Positions 19,658 through 27,411 of a stretch of 46,688 nucleotides of DNA are shown here, piece by piece. The position numbers and the translations under genes are program-made. Source of the DNA: Candidatus Saccharimonadota bacterium (GTDB taxonomy: Bacteria > Patescibacteriota > Saccharimonadia > Saccharimonadales > Saccharimonadaceae). The stretch is from positions 1 through 46,688 of the forward strand of contig JAFWHT010000034.1 of assembly GCA_017511965.1 (NCBI GenBank), given 5' to 3'. How positions within the stretch are numbered: the stretch's first letter is position 1; each line of letters opens with the position of its first letter. Under the pieces are notes generated by a model, which was given only the letters and a program-made list of their open reading frames with translations, was not told the DNA's origin and ran no database searches.

Positions 19658-19662
19658 ATTTA

Positions 19663-20598
19663 TTAATTCTCGCCAGATAATTTAGCAGTAAAGTCGGCAA
19701 GGTAGAAGCCGACAACTCCACCGAGCATTGGGAACAATGCATAGGCAGAAAGAGCTACGCAGATACCGCCAAAGATTTCGCCAAAACTTTCGCCTGCGGT
19801 AGGGAAAATTTGAAGCATCATTGCGATAGATGGGTTTAGAACCATGTTGTTTTGTAAACCGAGATATGCTGCCGAAGCGATAAACCCGACAAAGAAAGCA
19901 AGCATGATACCACCAGTAACAACTGCTGCAAAAGTAAAGACGCTACGCTTAAAGCTGAGAGCGCGAGCGAAGAAGAAGCCGATGATGATGGCTCCGACAA
20001 GCTCGAGCATTGCTACTGGCCAGAAACCATTTTCGCCAATAGCTGCCATAACCGGGACATCCATTGCGGATTCGCCACCTGCAAGGTGGAAGGCATTAAC
20101 AATTAGCCAGCCAAACCAAGCACCGAGAATTTCGGCAATGATATACATGACGCCACGAATAACCGACATGCGTCGAGTGGACATCATACCAACGGTGACA
20201 AGCGGATTGAGACAAGCACCAGAGAGTGCGTAAACGCTTGCGATAATCGCAATAATTGCAAAAGCGTAGATTGCGACGTTGGCACCAGATGATTGACTCC
20301 AGGCTAAGCCAACTGGCCAGAGCGAAAGAATTAGCAATGTAATAAACATAGTGCCTAAAACTTCGCTAAGTAAGGCGCCATAAAACTTAGGGGTTTTAAA
20401 AACCGTAAGGATACTTTCTTTTTCTGCATATTTGCGAGTAAAGAAACCCTTAAAAAGTTTTTGATCGCTTTTTTTATCCACCGTGTTAGTTTTAGAGGCT
20501 TCGAGTTCTGGTTTTTTGACAGTCTTCGCAGCCGTTTTGGGTTTTGTCGAACTAGCCTTAACAGACTTGTTCGAGGTTTTCGACTTTTTAGTCGCCAT
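19663..20598 (-). CDS. MIP/aquaporin-family channel with altered NPA motifs
   Basis: A 311-aa membrane protein. The first ~60 residues are Lys/Thr/Ser-rich and cytoplasmic (KKSKTSNKSVKASSTKPK). Six hydrophobic segments follow, with two half-helix loops at the positions of the MIP signature: SGACLNPLVTVG and MVLNPSIAMM. The canonical NPA triplets are therefore NPL and NPS, which changes the pore lining and could alter selectivity for water, glycerol or another small solute. A ribosome site (AAGGAGG) lies 5 bases before the ATG and TATAAT lies ~30 bases upstream, so this gene has a normal leader. It is alone on its strand and convergent with metG. Confidence 0.85.
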   Translation of the reverse strand: MATKKSKTSNKSVKASSTKPKTAAKTVKKPELEASKTNTVDKKSDQKLFKGFFTRKYAEKESILTVFKTPKFYGALLSEVLGTMFITLLILSLWPVGLAWSQSSGANVAIYAFAIIAIIASVYALSGACLNPLVTVGMMSTRRMSVIRGVMYIIAEILGAWFGWLIVNAFHLAGGESAMDVPVMAAIGENGFWPVAMLELVGAIIIGFFFARALSFKRSVFTFAAVVTGGIMLAFFVGFIASAAYLGLQNNMVLNPSIAMMLQIFPTAGESFGEIFGGICVALSAYALFPMLGGVVGFYLADFTAKLSGEN

Positions 20599-20626
20599 TT
20601 TTCCTCCTTAAATTGTTATTAATGCT

Positions 20627-20632
20627 ATTATA
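20627..20632 (-). promoter_or_regulatory. -10 box of aquaporin-like gene
   Basis: TATAAT on the minus strand; a ~22-base leader containing AAGGAGG follows. It is divergent from the plus-strand box at 20647. Confidence 0.6.
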
Positions 20633-20646
20633 TCATGATTTTGTGT

Positions 20647-20652
20647 TATAAT
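20647..20652 (+). promoter_or_regulatory. -10 box of small membrane protein gene
   Basis: TATAAT followed by a ~25-base leader with AGGAAAAAAG before the ATG at 20684. Confidence 0.6.
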
Positions 20653-20683
20653 TAAAAAATTAATAATTTATTTAGGAAAAAAG

Positions 20684-20914
20684 ATGGGTATTATAGTAAA
20701 TAAAGAAAACAAAAATGATGAACTCTCTAGACGAATTGATGCGGATTTGAGGACAAAGATGGGTGGCACGGGTGTAATTGATGGCGATACGCCTGATTTG
20801 GTGGACGAGGCAGAATACGTAAAAGATTTTAAAAAGACGAGTAAATTTGGGTGGGTATGGATAGTGTTAATTTTACTAGCGATCTTGAGCTTAATTTCTA
20901 TCTTTGCATTTTAA
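20684..20914 (+). CDS. Small single-pass membrane protein, unknown function
   Basis: A 76-aa protein not recognised from any family. A charged, probably cytoplasmic N-terminal half (NKENKNDELSRRIDADLRTK, then PDLVDEAEYVKDFKKTSK) is followed by one C-terminal transmembrane helix (FGWVWIVLILLAILSLISIFAF) with no tail. It has its own promoter and a ribosome site. It lies between an aquaporin-like gene and pheS, but nothing ties it to either. The C-terminal anchor layout suggests a regulator or tether on the inner face of the membrane. Confidence 0.75.
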   Translation: MGIIVNKENKNDELSRRIDADLRTKMGGTGVIDGDTPDLVDEAEYVKDFKKTSKFGWVWIVLILLAILSLISIFAF

Positions 20915-20926
20915 GCTATTATTATA

Positions 20927-20932
20927 TATAAT
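20927..20932 (+). promoter_or_regulatory. -10 box of pheST (leaderless type)
   Basis: TATAAT 8 bases before the pheS ATG. The sequence around it is an AT-rich TATATAATATATA stretch. Confidence 0.55.
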
Positions 20933-20940
20933 ATATAGGT

Positions 20941-21903
20941 ATGGATGAGGTTTTAAAGTTAAAATCTAAATTAAAAGAAATTAATACAAGGGCACGGGGG
21001 ATTTCTGATTTACCGGTAAGTGAACGAGCAGAGTTTGGGCGAAAGATTAATGCAGAGCGAGAACAGGTTTTAGCAGAGATTAAAGCGGTAGAGCAGGTGG
21101 CGCTAGATACGGAAGTTTCGCCGATTGATGTAACGGCGTGGTCGGGGGTAAACGAGGCGATGCCAGAATTTTATCCAGTTACCTTTGGCTCGAAACATCC
21201 TTTGATGACCGAGCTTGACCGAGTGATTGATATTTACCAGATGATGGGGTTTGATGTGGTTGAATCTCGGCAGTTAGATGACGAATTTCATATGTTTGAT
21301 GTTTTGAATTTTCCGAAGGGGCATCCGGCGCGAGATGGGTATGATACTTTCCGGACGGAGGAAGGATTAATTCCGCCGGCACATACCTCGACGATGCAAC
21401 ACCGAGTTTTAAAAGAATACAAGAAGCGACTAGATGAGGGGGGTGCGATTGCAGTGGTGGTGCCGGGGCGAGTGTTTAGAAACGAAGACGTTGACGCGAC
21501 ACATGAGCATACTTTTTATCAGTGCGAGGGAGTTTACGTATCAAAAGATTGCACGCTCTCTCAAATGCTCGGGATTTTAAGAGAGTTTTTTGAGAAGTAT
21601 TATGAACAGAAATTAAACATCAAGACGCAACCTGGGTATTTTCCGTTTACAGAGCCGTCACTTGAATTTATGATCGAGAAGCCAAAATCGCTCGGGGGAA
21701 AGAAAGGTGACTTTCTTGAGATGCTAGGGTGTGGGATGATTCATCCGAATGTGCTTAAGGCGGCGGGGATTGATCCGGAAGAGTATCATGGATTTGCTTG
21801 GGGTGGTGGGATTGATCGGTTGGCGATGCTTAGATATGGACTCTCGGATGTTCGCTTGTTTGAGAGTGGAAACCTTAATTTCTTACGGGAGTTTAGTTTA
21901 TGA
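20941..21903 (+). CDS. pheS: Phenylalanine-tRNA ligase alpha subunit
   Basis: Catalytic subunit of the class II PheRS heterotetramer. A short N-terminal coiled coil (~1-45) replaces the long helical arm; then come motif 1 (HPLMTELDRVIDIYQMMGF), the FNFPKGHPARDGYDTF-like segment, motif 2 (VVVPGRVFRNEDVDATHEHTF) and motif 3 (GFAWGGGIDRLAMLRYGLSDVR). Active-site residues for phenylalanine binding (FTEPSLEFM) are present. The 320-aa length is near normal. The stop overlaps the pheT start (ATGA-type, 4 bases), the usual coupling that balances the two subunits. Confidence 0.97.
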   Translation: MDEVLKLKSKLKEINTRARGISDLPVSERAEFGRKINAEREQVLAEIKAVEQVALDTEVSPIDVTAWSGVNEAMPEFYPVTFGSKHPLMTELDRVIDIYQMMGFDVVESRQLDDEFHMFDVLNFPKGHPARDGYDTFRTEEGLIPPAHTSTMQHRVLKEYKKRLDEGGAIAVVVPGRVFRNEDVDATHEHTFYQCEGVYVSKDCTLSQMLGILREFFEKYYEQKLNIKTQPGYFPFTEPSLEFMIEKPKSLGGKKGDFLEMLGCGMIHPNVLKAAGIDPEEYHGFAWGGGIDRLAMLRYGLSDVRLFESGNLNFLREFSL

Positions 21904-24332
21904 AAATTAGTTTGAATTGGTTAAAAGAGTATGTAAACGTGCCGGAGGGGATAACGAATACAGAACTAATTTCTTTAATTGGCTCACGATTGGTTGAGGT
22001 TGAGGGAGTAATTGACGAGACGCATAAATATGACGGAATTACCGTTGTTAGGGTTGAGAAGGCAGAAAAGATACCTGACACACATTTGACACTTTGTCAA
22101 GTTTATGATGGTTCGCCAGAATTAGTGCAAGTGGTTTGTGGGGCGCCGAACGTAAGAGAAGGGATGCTGGCGGCTTGGATTCGACCGGGGGCGATTGTGC
22201 CAGCTTCGGTACACGAGGCGGCCCCGTTTGTGATCGGAAAGCGCAAGATGCTTTCAAAATACGATTCAAACGGGATGCTCGCGGGAGCAGATGAGTTAGA
22301 TTTTGGGGATGACCATTCGGGGATTGTTGAGATTGATCCTTCGATGGCGAAGCCGGGGGATACGCTTGCGGATGTTTTTGAGCTTAATGACTTAATTTTA
22401 GAGATTGAGAATAAATCGTTAACACATCGCCCGGATTGTTTTGGAATTATTGGGTTTGCAAGGGAAGTTGCCGGTATCTTAGGGATAAAGTTTGATTCAG
22501 TTTCCGAGACCGTGTCCCGAAATTCTTACGAGAATTTCGAAGCGAGTGAGCCCCGTGACGACGGGAGCGAACGAGCGTGGTCGAGGGAACTGGAATCAGA
22601 CTTTATCACAATTGATTCTGATGTTTGCTCGCGCTATACTGCGGTTGTTCTCGAAAAGCATGGGGAGTTGGGCAAGAAGTATTTGACACTTCAAGATACA
22701 AGGCTCGCAAAGGCTGGGATGAAGCCGGTTGAAAGAATTGTGGATGCGACGAATTATCTGATGCTTTTAACAGGGCAGCCACTTCATGCGTTTGATTTAG
22801 ATAAATTTATTAAAGTTGGGAATACAGAAAAGCCGAAAATTATTGTTCGATTAGCGAAAAAAGGCGAAAAATTAGTTTTGCTTGATGGAAAAGAAATTAT
22901 TTGCAACGAAAATGATGTCTTAATTACGTCAAACGATGTGCCGGTGGCGCTAGCCGGAGCGATGGGTGGCGAATCGACGATGATTGATGAAAATACGCGG
23001 AATATCTTGCTTGAGTCGGCGACATTTAGTCTTTATAATCTCAGAAAGACACAAATGGATCACGGAATCTTTTCGGAGGCGATTACGAGATTTACGAAAG
23101 GGCAACCACCGTATCAAACGATGGAAGTAGCTTTAGAATGTGCCGAAATGTTAAAAGATGGTTTTAAAATCGCCGGGATTGCAGATAATTATCCAAAACC
23201 AGAAGAAAGTAATGTTGTAAAAAATACAACGACTGAAATCAATAATCTTCTTGGGACAGATTATGAAAAAGACTTAATCATTCAGACACTTACGAACGTG
23301 GGATTTCAAGTTAATGTCTCGACGGGTCCTGCCGCCGCATCTTCCCCCGCCGTCGCAGGGGCTCCGTCGGGGGTCCTCGCCAAGAAAGCGTCACCCGTCG
23401 ATATATTGTCTATCGAAAGCCCAGCCTGGCGGACGGATATCCATATTAAAGAAGACATTATTGAGGAAGTTGGGCGACTGCTCGGATATGATAATATCGA
23501 GCCAACTTTGCCTCTTCATCGAACGGCAGAAAAGAACGCCAGTCTAGAATTGAAGCGGGAAATTCGGAATTGCTTGTCGATGTATGGCGCGAATGAAGTT
23601 TTGACCTATAGCTTTGTTAGTGAAAAATTACTTGAAAAAGCGAAGCAGGACAAGAAAAATTCATATAAAATTGTCAATTCGATTTCGCCGGAATTACAAT
23701 ATATTAGGCAGTCGATTGTGCCGAGTTTACTTGAGAAAACGTTTTTGAATGAGAAATTGCCAGTCGAGAAGTTTGCGATTTTTGAGATGAACCAGGTTTA
23801 TCGAAAAGAGTGGGGGGTAACAAAAGAAAATGTGCCAGTTGAAAGAAATTCGCTTGGGTTTGTTGTGGCAGAGAGAAAGGGCGAGGGGACAGCGTTTTAC
23901 AAGGCAAAAAAATATGTGGAACTGATTTTTAGAGAAATGCAGATTGTTGCAGAATATGTTCCGATCAAGAGCAAAACGGCAGACACAAAGCCGTTTGAGC
24001 CAAAGCGCTCGGCAGAGATTTTGGTAAATGGTGAATATGTAGGGGTGGTGGGTGAATTCAAAAATTCGGTGCGACATGAATTTAAGTTGGCAGATTATTT
24101 GGCAGGATTTGAAATTGACCTTGATTTGGTTTTGGAATATCGTTCGAATAAAAAAGAGATTAAAATTGGCGCGAAAAAGACAGAAGATTTAACGGTTGCG
24201 ACGACGAAGAGCTACGCAGAAACTTTAAAAGAAGTGCAAGAAAAATATCCGGAAGCAGAGATTAGCCCGCTATCAATTTATCAGGCTGAAGGCGAAGAAA
24301 AGAAAAACATTTCATTTAGAATTGCATTTTAG
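21900..24332 (+). CDS. pheT: Phenylalanine-tRNA ligase beta subunit with two repeat insertions
   Basis: Partner of PheS, carrying tRNA-binding and editing functions. Domains in order: N-terminal B1 (ISLNWLKEYVNVPEGI), tRNA-binding OB fold (~40-150, VVRVEKAEKIPDTHLTLCQV), B3/B4 editing region (RIVDATNYLMLLTGQPLHAFD, LAGAMGGEST), B5 and the catalytic-like core. Two segments do not belong: residues ~196-236, reading [18 protein letters not shown], and ~472-503, reading STGPAAASSPAVAGAPSG. Both are translated palindromic repeats. The C-terminus stops at NISFRIAF, in the middle of the usual FDX-ACB anticodon-binding fold, roughly 40 residues early; this could be a lineage trait or a frame break. 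Confidence 0.95.
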   Translation: MKISLNWLKEYVNVPEGITNTELISLIGSRLVEVEGVIDETHKYDGITVVRVEKAEKIPDTHLTLCQVYDGSPELVQVVCGAPNVREGMLAAWIRPGAIVPASVHEAAPFVIGKRKMLSKYDSNGMLAGADELDFGDDHSGIVEIDPSMAKPGDTLADVFELNDLILEIENKSLTHRPDCFGIIGFAREVAGILGIKFDSVSETVSRNSYENFEASEPRDDGSERAWSRELESDFITIDSDVCSRYTAVVLEKHGELGKKYLTLQDTRLAKAGMKPVERIVDATNYLMLLTGQPLHAFDLDKFIKVGNTEKPKIIVRLAKKGEKLVLLDGKEIICNENDVLITSNDVPVALAGAMGGESTMIDENTRNILLESATFSLYNLRKTQMDHGIFSEAITRFTKGQPPYQTMEVALECAEMLKDGFKIAGIADNYPKPEESNVVKNTTTEINNLLGTDYEKDLIIQTLTNVGFQVNVSTGPAAASSPAVAGAPSGVLAKKASPVDILSIESPAWRTDIHIKEDIIEEVGRLLGYDNIEPTLPLHRTAEKNASLELKREIRNCLSMYGANEVLTYSFVSEKLLEKAKQDKKNSYKIVNSISPELQYIRQSIVPSLLEKTFLNEKLPVEKFAIFEMNQVYRKEWGVTKENVPVERNSLGFVVAERKGEGTAFYKAKKYVELIFREMQIVAEYVPIKSKTADTKPFEPKRSAEILVNGEYVGVVGEFKNSVRHEFKLADYLAGFEIDLDLVLEYRSNKKEIKIGAKKTEDLTVATTKSYAETLKEVQEKYPEAEISPLSIYQAEGEEKKNISFRIAF
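22484..22607 (+). repeat. Palindromic protein-coding repeat, copy C (pheT)
   Basis: A 124-base palindrome with arms 22484-22511 and 22579-22607 (24 of 29 positions matching as an inverted repeat). The arm sequence (GATAAAGT, TGATT, CAGTT) occurs on both sides here and in no other copy. The core shares GACCGTGTCCCGAAATTCT and AGAATTTCGAAGCGAGTGAG with the two obgE copies, in the same orientation and frame relative to the host gene. The insertion lies in a linker before a conserved CSRYTAVVLE segment. Confidence 0.9.
23313..23407 (+). repeat. Second-type GC-rich palindromic insertion in pheT
   Basis: A 95-base insertion far more GC-rich than its surroundings. TCGACGGGT at 23319-23327 is perfectly inverted as ACCCGTCGA at 23393-23401, and the match extends outward to 13 of 15 positions. 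Inside, CCCCCG and CGGGGG form a second stem. It is translated in frame as low-complexity STGPAAASSPAVAGAPSGVL. The core is unrelated to the obgE/pheT type-1 repeat. Confidence 0.75.
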
Positions 24333-24343
24333 AATGCTTATGC

Positions 24344-24349
24344 TATAAT
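24344..24349 (+). promoter_or_regulatory. -10 box of ftsEX (leaderless type)
   Basis: Extended box TTATGCTATAAT, 7 bases before the ftsE ATG. Confidence 0.65.
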
Positions 24350-24356
24350 ATATAGC

Positions 24357-25124
24357 ATGATATTACTTGATTCGGTAACGAAACAGTATTCGGGCGATGC
24401 GGCGCCGGCGCTTGATAAGGTGTCTTTGCATATTGAGCCGAACGAATTTGTTTTCTTAGTCGGTAAATCTGGGGCGGGGAAATCGACGCTAATTAAAATG
24501 ATTACTAAAGAGGAATCGCCAGATTCGGGCAAGATTATTATTGGTGGAATTGACCTTGATCACGTGAAAAAGCGTCATATTCCGGGCTATCGACGGCGAC
24601 TAGGTGTGATTTTTCAGGATTTTAAATTGTTGCCACGAAGGACGGTTTATGAAAATGTGGCCTTTGCATTAGAGATTGCCGGAATGAGCAATAAAGAAAT
24701 TCAGAAAACCGTACCAAAAGTACTGGATTTAGTTGGATTGCTTGACCATGCAAATAAATTTCCAAATCAATTGGCTGGTGGTCAGCAACAGAGGGTGTCG
24801 ATTGCGCGTTCGGTTGCTAGACAGCCAAAAATTTTAATTGCGGACGAGCCAACGGCGAATCTCGATAAATTAACTACAAGTGAAATTATTGATTTACTCA
24901 AGAAAATTAATGATTTTGGTACTACGATATTGGTAACTACACACAATGAAAACATCGTAAACGATTTGCAAAAACGCGTGATAACCTTAAAAGACGGAAA
25001 GATTATTAACGATCAGAAAAATAACGGAATTTATGAACTTGAGGAAGTGCCGATTCCAAAGATGCCAAAAAGGGTGGTGCAGACTCCTGGGCATGCGCTG
25101 AAACGAAAGAGGAAGGTGATTTAA
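24357..25124 (+). CDS. ftsE: Cell-division ATP-binding protein FtsE
   Basis: ATPase of the FtsEX complex, which transmits ATP hydrolysis in the cytoplasm to a wall hydrolase outside. Walker A GKSGAGKST, Q-loop IFQDFKLLP, signature LAGGQQQRVSIARS (the usual LSGGE is LAGGQ), Walker B ILIADEPT and the switch His (VTTHNE) are all seen. The core of ~220 aa is followed by a basic tail (KMPKRVVQ, HALKRKRKVI). The ATG of ftsX follows the stop codon with no gap, and a secreted CHAP hydrolase comes next, so the three genes make a coherent division unit. Confidence 0.95.
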   Translation: MILLDSVTKQYSGDAAPALDKVSLHIEPNEFVFLVGKSGAGKSTLIKMITKEESPDSGKIIIGGIDLDHVKKRHIPGYRRRLGVIFQDFKLLPRRTVYENVAFALEIAGMSNKEIQKTVPKVLDLVGLLDHANKFPNQLAGGQQQRVSIARSVARQPKILIADEPTANLDKLTTSEIIDLLKKINDFGTTILVTTHNENIVNDLQKRVITLKDGKIINDQKNNGIYELEEVPIPKMPKRVVQTPGHALKRKRKVI

Positions 25125-26147
25125 ATGACAACAAAAAAGAACGATAAAAAACAGAGTGCGTCAAAGAAAAATTTAAAAACGATGCAAAAAAATCGGACGC
25201 GACACATTATGCGCGAAAAAGCGCGAATTGTAAAATATGGCACAAAAGGTTTTGGACGAAACATTTGGTTGTCGATGGCGGCAACGGCAGTAATGTCGGT
25301 AACGTTGATTATTTTATTTGTAACAATTGTAGCAAGTGCGATTTTGACCAATACGGCTGAGATGATGAAAGATAAAATCGATATTACGATTTATTTTAAG
25401 CCTAATACGTCGGCAGAAACGTTGGGGAAACTTTCGGAAATTATTAGTGAAGATTCTAACGTAAGAAGCGTGGAAGTTTCGACTTCGGAAGAAGAGTACG
25501 AAAAACTTTTGAAAGAAAACGCTGGAAGCGAGAATATCCTTAATATCTTAGATGATGAAATGAAAATGCGAACGATTGGCAAAATGCAATCGACGATGCG
25601 AATAAAAGTGCGCGATGTAGAAGATTTGAGTGGGATTATTGATATTGAGGAGAATAACGAGCTGTTTGTAGAAAATATGGACCCGAATAAAGAGCCGACG
25701 CACGATGTGAATCGAGCTGAGATCGCGACAATTACAAGTTGGGCACGAATTGCCCGGACGGGTGGGATGATTTTTGCGGGTGTGTTTTTGGTGATATCGG
25801 TTCTCATAATTTTTTCGACGATTCGGATGGCAATTTTTTCGAGACGAGAAGAGATTTATATGATGAAATTGGTTGGTGCAGACAAAAGCTTTATTCGTGG
25901 GCCGTTTTTGGTGGAGGCGGAAATTGGTGGATTGGTAGCAGGTGTAATTGCTGGAGTGGTTTCGTATTTTGGATTTAAGTTTTTGGCGCCGAAGCTTGCG
26001 GGTTACGGAATTGACGTTTCGCAAATCAATGGCGTGTTAGATTCAAACAAGCTGGTTTTGGTATTTTTGGCATTTATCGTGGCGGGAGTTTTGATTGGGC
26101 GAGTTTCGGCGAGATTAGCTGTATCAAAATACTTAAAAAAGACTTAA
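25125..26147 (+). CDS. ftsX: Cell-division permease FtsX
   Basis: Membrane partner of FtsE. A basic cytoplasmic N-terminus (~1-55) leads to the first helix (IWLSMAATAVMSVTLIILFVTI), then the external loop (~85-200, KIDITIYFKPNTSAETLGKL), the part that contacts the wall hydrolase. Three more helices follow (MIFAGVFLVISVLIIFSTI; IGGLVAGVIAGVVSYFGF; LVLVFLAFIVAGVLIGRV), with the FtsX motif RREEIYMMKLVGA between them. Length (340 aa) and four-helix topology are normal for the family. It is translated directly after ftsE. Confidence 0.95.
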   Translation: MTTKKNDKKQSASKKNLKTMQKNRTRHIMREKARIVKYGTKGFGRNIWLSMAATAVMSVTLIILFVTIVASAILTNTAEMMKDKIDITIYFKPNTSAETLGKLSEIISEDSNVRSVEVSTSEEEYEKLLKENAGSENILNILDDEMKMRTIGKMQSTMRIKVRDVEDLSGIIDIEENNELFVENMDPNKEPTHDVNRAEIATITSWARIARTGGMIFAGVFLVISVLIIFSTIRMAIFSRREEIYMMKLVGADKSFIRGPFLVEAEIGGLVAGVIAGVVSYFGFKFLAPKLAGYGIDVSQINGVLDSNKLVLVFLAFIVAGVLIGRVSARLAVSKYLKKT

Positions 26148-26153
26148 AAACTC

Positions 26154-26182
26154 TTGTCAAAATAATACGCTTATGCTATAAT
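26154..26182 (+). promoter_or_regulatory. Promoter of CHAP hydrolase gene (leaderless type)
   Basis: TTGTCA, 17 bases, TATAAT in the extended form TTATGCTATAAT. The box ends 6 bases before the ATG. Confidence 0.7.
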
Positions 26183-26188
26183 TGAAGC

Positions 26189-27379
26189 ATGAAAACCAGC
26201 AAAAACAAACATTTGAAAAAGATTTTAATTTTCGCTTTAGTAGCGATAATGATTTCGCCAGTTTTTCGAGGAATTTTTAGTTCAAATTTGGAAGACGCAA
26301 GTAGCATTTCGATTGAAGAAATTTGTCGACGTTCGCCAGAATGTCAGGAGGCAGTAAAAAAGAAGCAAGCGGCAGAAGCGGCTGCAGCGGCGGCTTCGCG
26401 TTCGGCAAATGCTTACCAGGCAAAAGTAGCAGAGTTGGCGGCAGAAATCGCAACGAAGGAATACGAAATTGTAGAGTCGGAAGCAAAAATAGAAGATTTG
26501 ACGGCAGAAATTCGGGCGGCGGAAATGAAATTAGCGAGTCAGCAAGATGCTTTGGCAGAATTATTAGTAAATATGCATTTTTCGTCAGACGCAGAACCAA
26601 TTAAAATTTTGGCAGGTGCGAGTTCGATTTCGGATTTGGCAGAAAAAGCGGCTAGGGAAGCAACGGCAAAAGAGCAGATTAGTATCGCGGCAGAAGAAGT
26701 AAAAACAGCAAAAGAAGCACTAGAAGTTGATAAAGCGGAAGTCGAAAAATTGTTGGCCGATCAGCAAGCGGCACGTGAAGCGATGCTTGCGAAAAAGACC
26801 GAACAAGAAGAATTAATTAGAAAATACGAGAATGATGCAGAAGCTTATAACCAAGTAGCTAAACAAGCGGCTAAAGAAAGGCAGGCGGCGATTAGGTCGT
26901 GGCAAGAAGCTAACCCAGAGTACTTTAGCGGTAGTTATTATGTAGGTGATAATACTTATCCTTGGCAAGGTGATTGTCCACACCGAATAGATGAATACAC
27001 GACTTATTTAGAGAATCGTCCAATGGGTGGATACGTGTGTGAATGTGTGAGTTATGCAGGATGGAAGGCTTATGAATACTATGGGTATATTATAGCTTGG
27101 GGGAATGCGTATTCTTGGGATGATTATGCGAGAGAAGATAGCAGAGTACGAGCAGTAAATCGAACGCCGGCGGCTGGCTCGATTGGGCAGGCAGACGGTG
27201 GGCCTTGGGGGCACGTGTTTTGGGTAGAGAGTGTAAATGGCGACGGTTCAATTAACGTGACCGAGTATAATAACGCTTACGCGACACAACTTTATTCAGG
27301 AAATTATCATTATGGGGACTTTGGAGCGAGGACGATTCCAGCGTATGAAGTAGGCTCATATAATTATATTCATTTTTAA
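26189..27379 (+). CDS. Secreted coiled-coil CHAP hydrolase, PcsB-like partner of FtsEX
   Basis: A 396-aa exported protein. A signal peptide or anchor (~1-30, ILIFALVAIMISPVFRGIFS) is followed by a long Ala/Glu/Lys-rich coiled coil (~50-245), as in PcsB and other FtsX-controlled hydrolases, and a C-terminal CHAP domain with a Cys in CECVSYAGWKAYEYYG and a His in WGHVFWVESVNGDGS. In known systems the coiled coil holds the enzyme inactive until FtsX moves. Adjacency to ftsEX makes that role likely here. It has its own strong promoter. The extra Cys residues (DCPHR, CEC) are unusual for the domain. Confidence 0.88.
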   Translation: MKTSKNKHLKKILIFALVAIMISPVFRGIFSSNLEDASSISIEEICRRSPECQEAVKKKQAAEAAAAAASRSANAYQAKVAELAAEIATKEYEIVESEAKIEDLTAEIRAAEMKLASQQDALAELLVNMHFSSDAEPIKILAGASSISDLAEKAAREATAKEQISIAAEEVKTAKEALEVDKAEVEKLLADQQAAREAMLAKKTEQEELIRKYENDAEAYNQVAKQAAKERQAAIRSWQEANPEYFSGSYYVGDNTYPWQGDCPHRIDEYTTYLENRPMGGYVCECVSYAGWKAYEYYGYIIAWGNAYSWDDYAREDSRVRAVNRTPAAGSIGQADGGPWGHVFWVESVNGDGSINVTEYNNAYATQLYSGNYHYGDFGARTIPAYEVGSYNYIHF

Positions 27380-27399
27380 CTTTTTGAAAATTTTTGTGC

Positions 27400-27405
27400 T
27401 AAAAT
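27400..27405 (+). promoter_or_regulatory. -10 box of S41 protease gene (leaderless type)
   Basis: TAAAAT in the form TGCTAAAAT, 6 bases before the ATG. Confidence 0.55.
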
Positions 27406-27411
27406 AGAATA

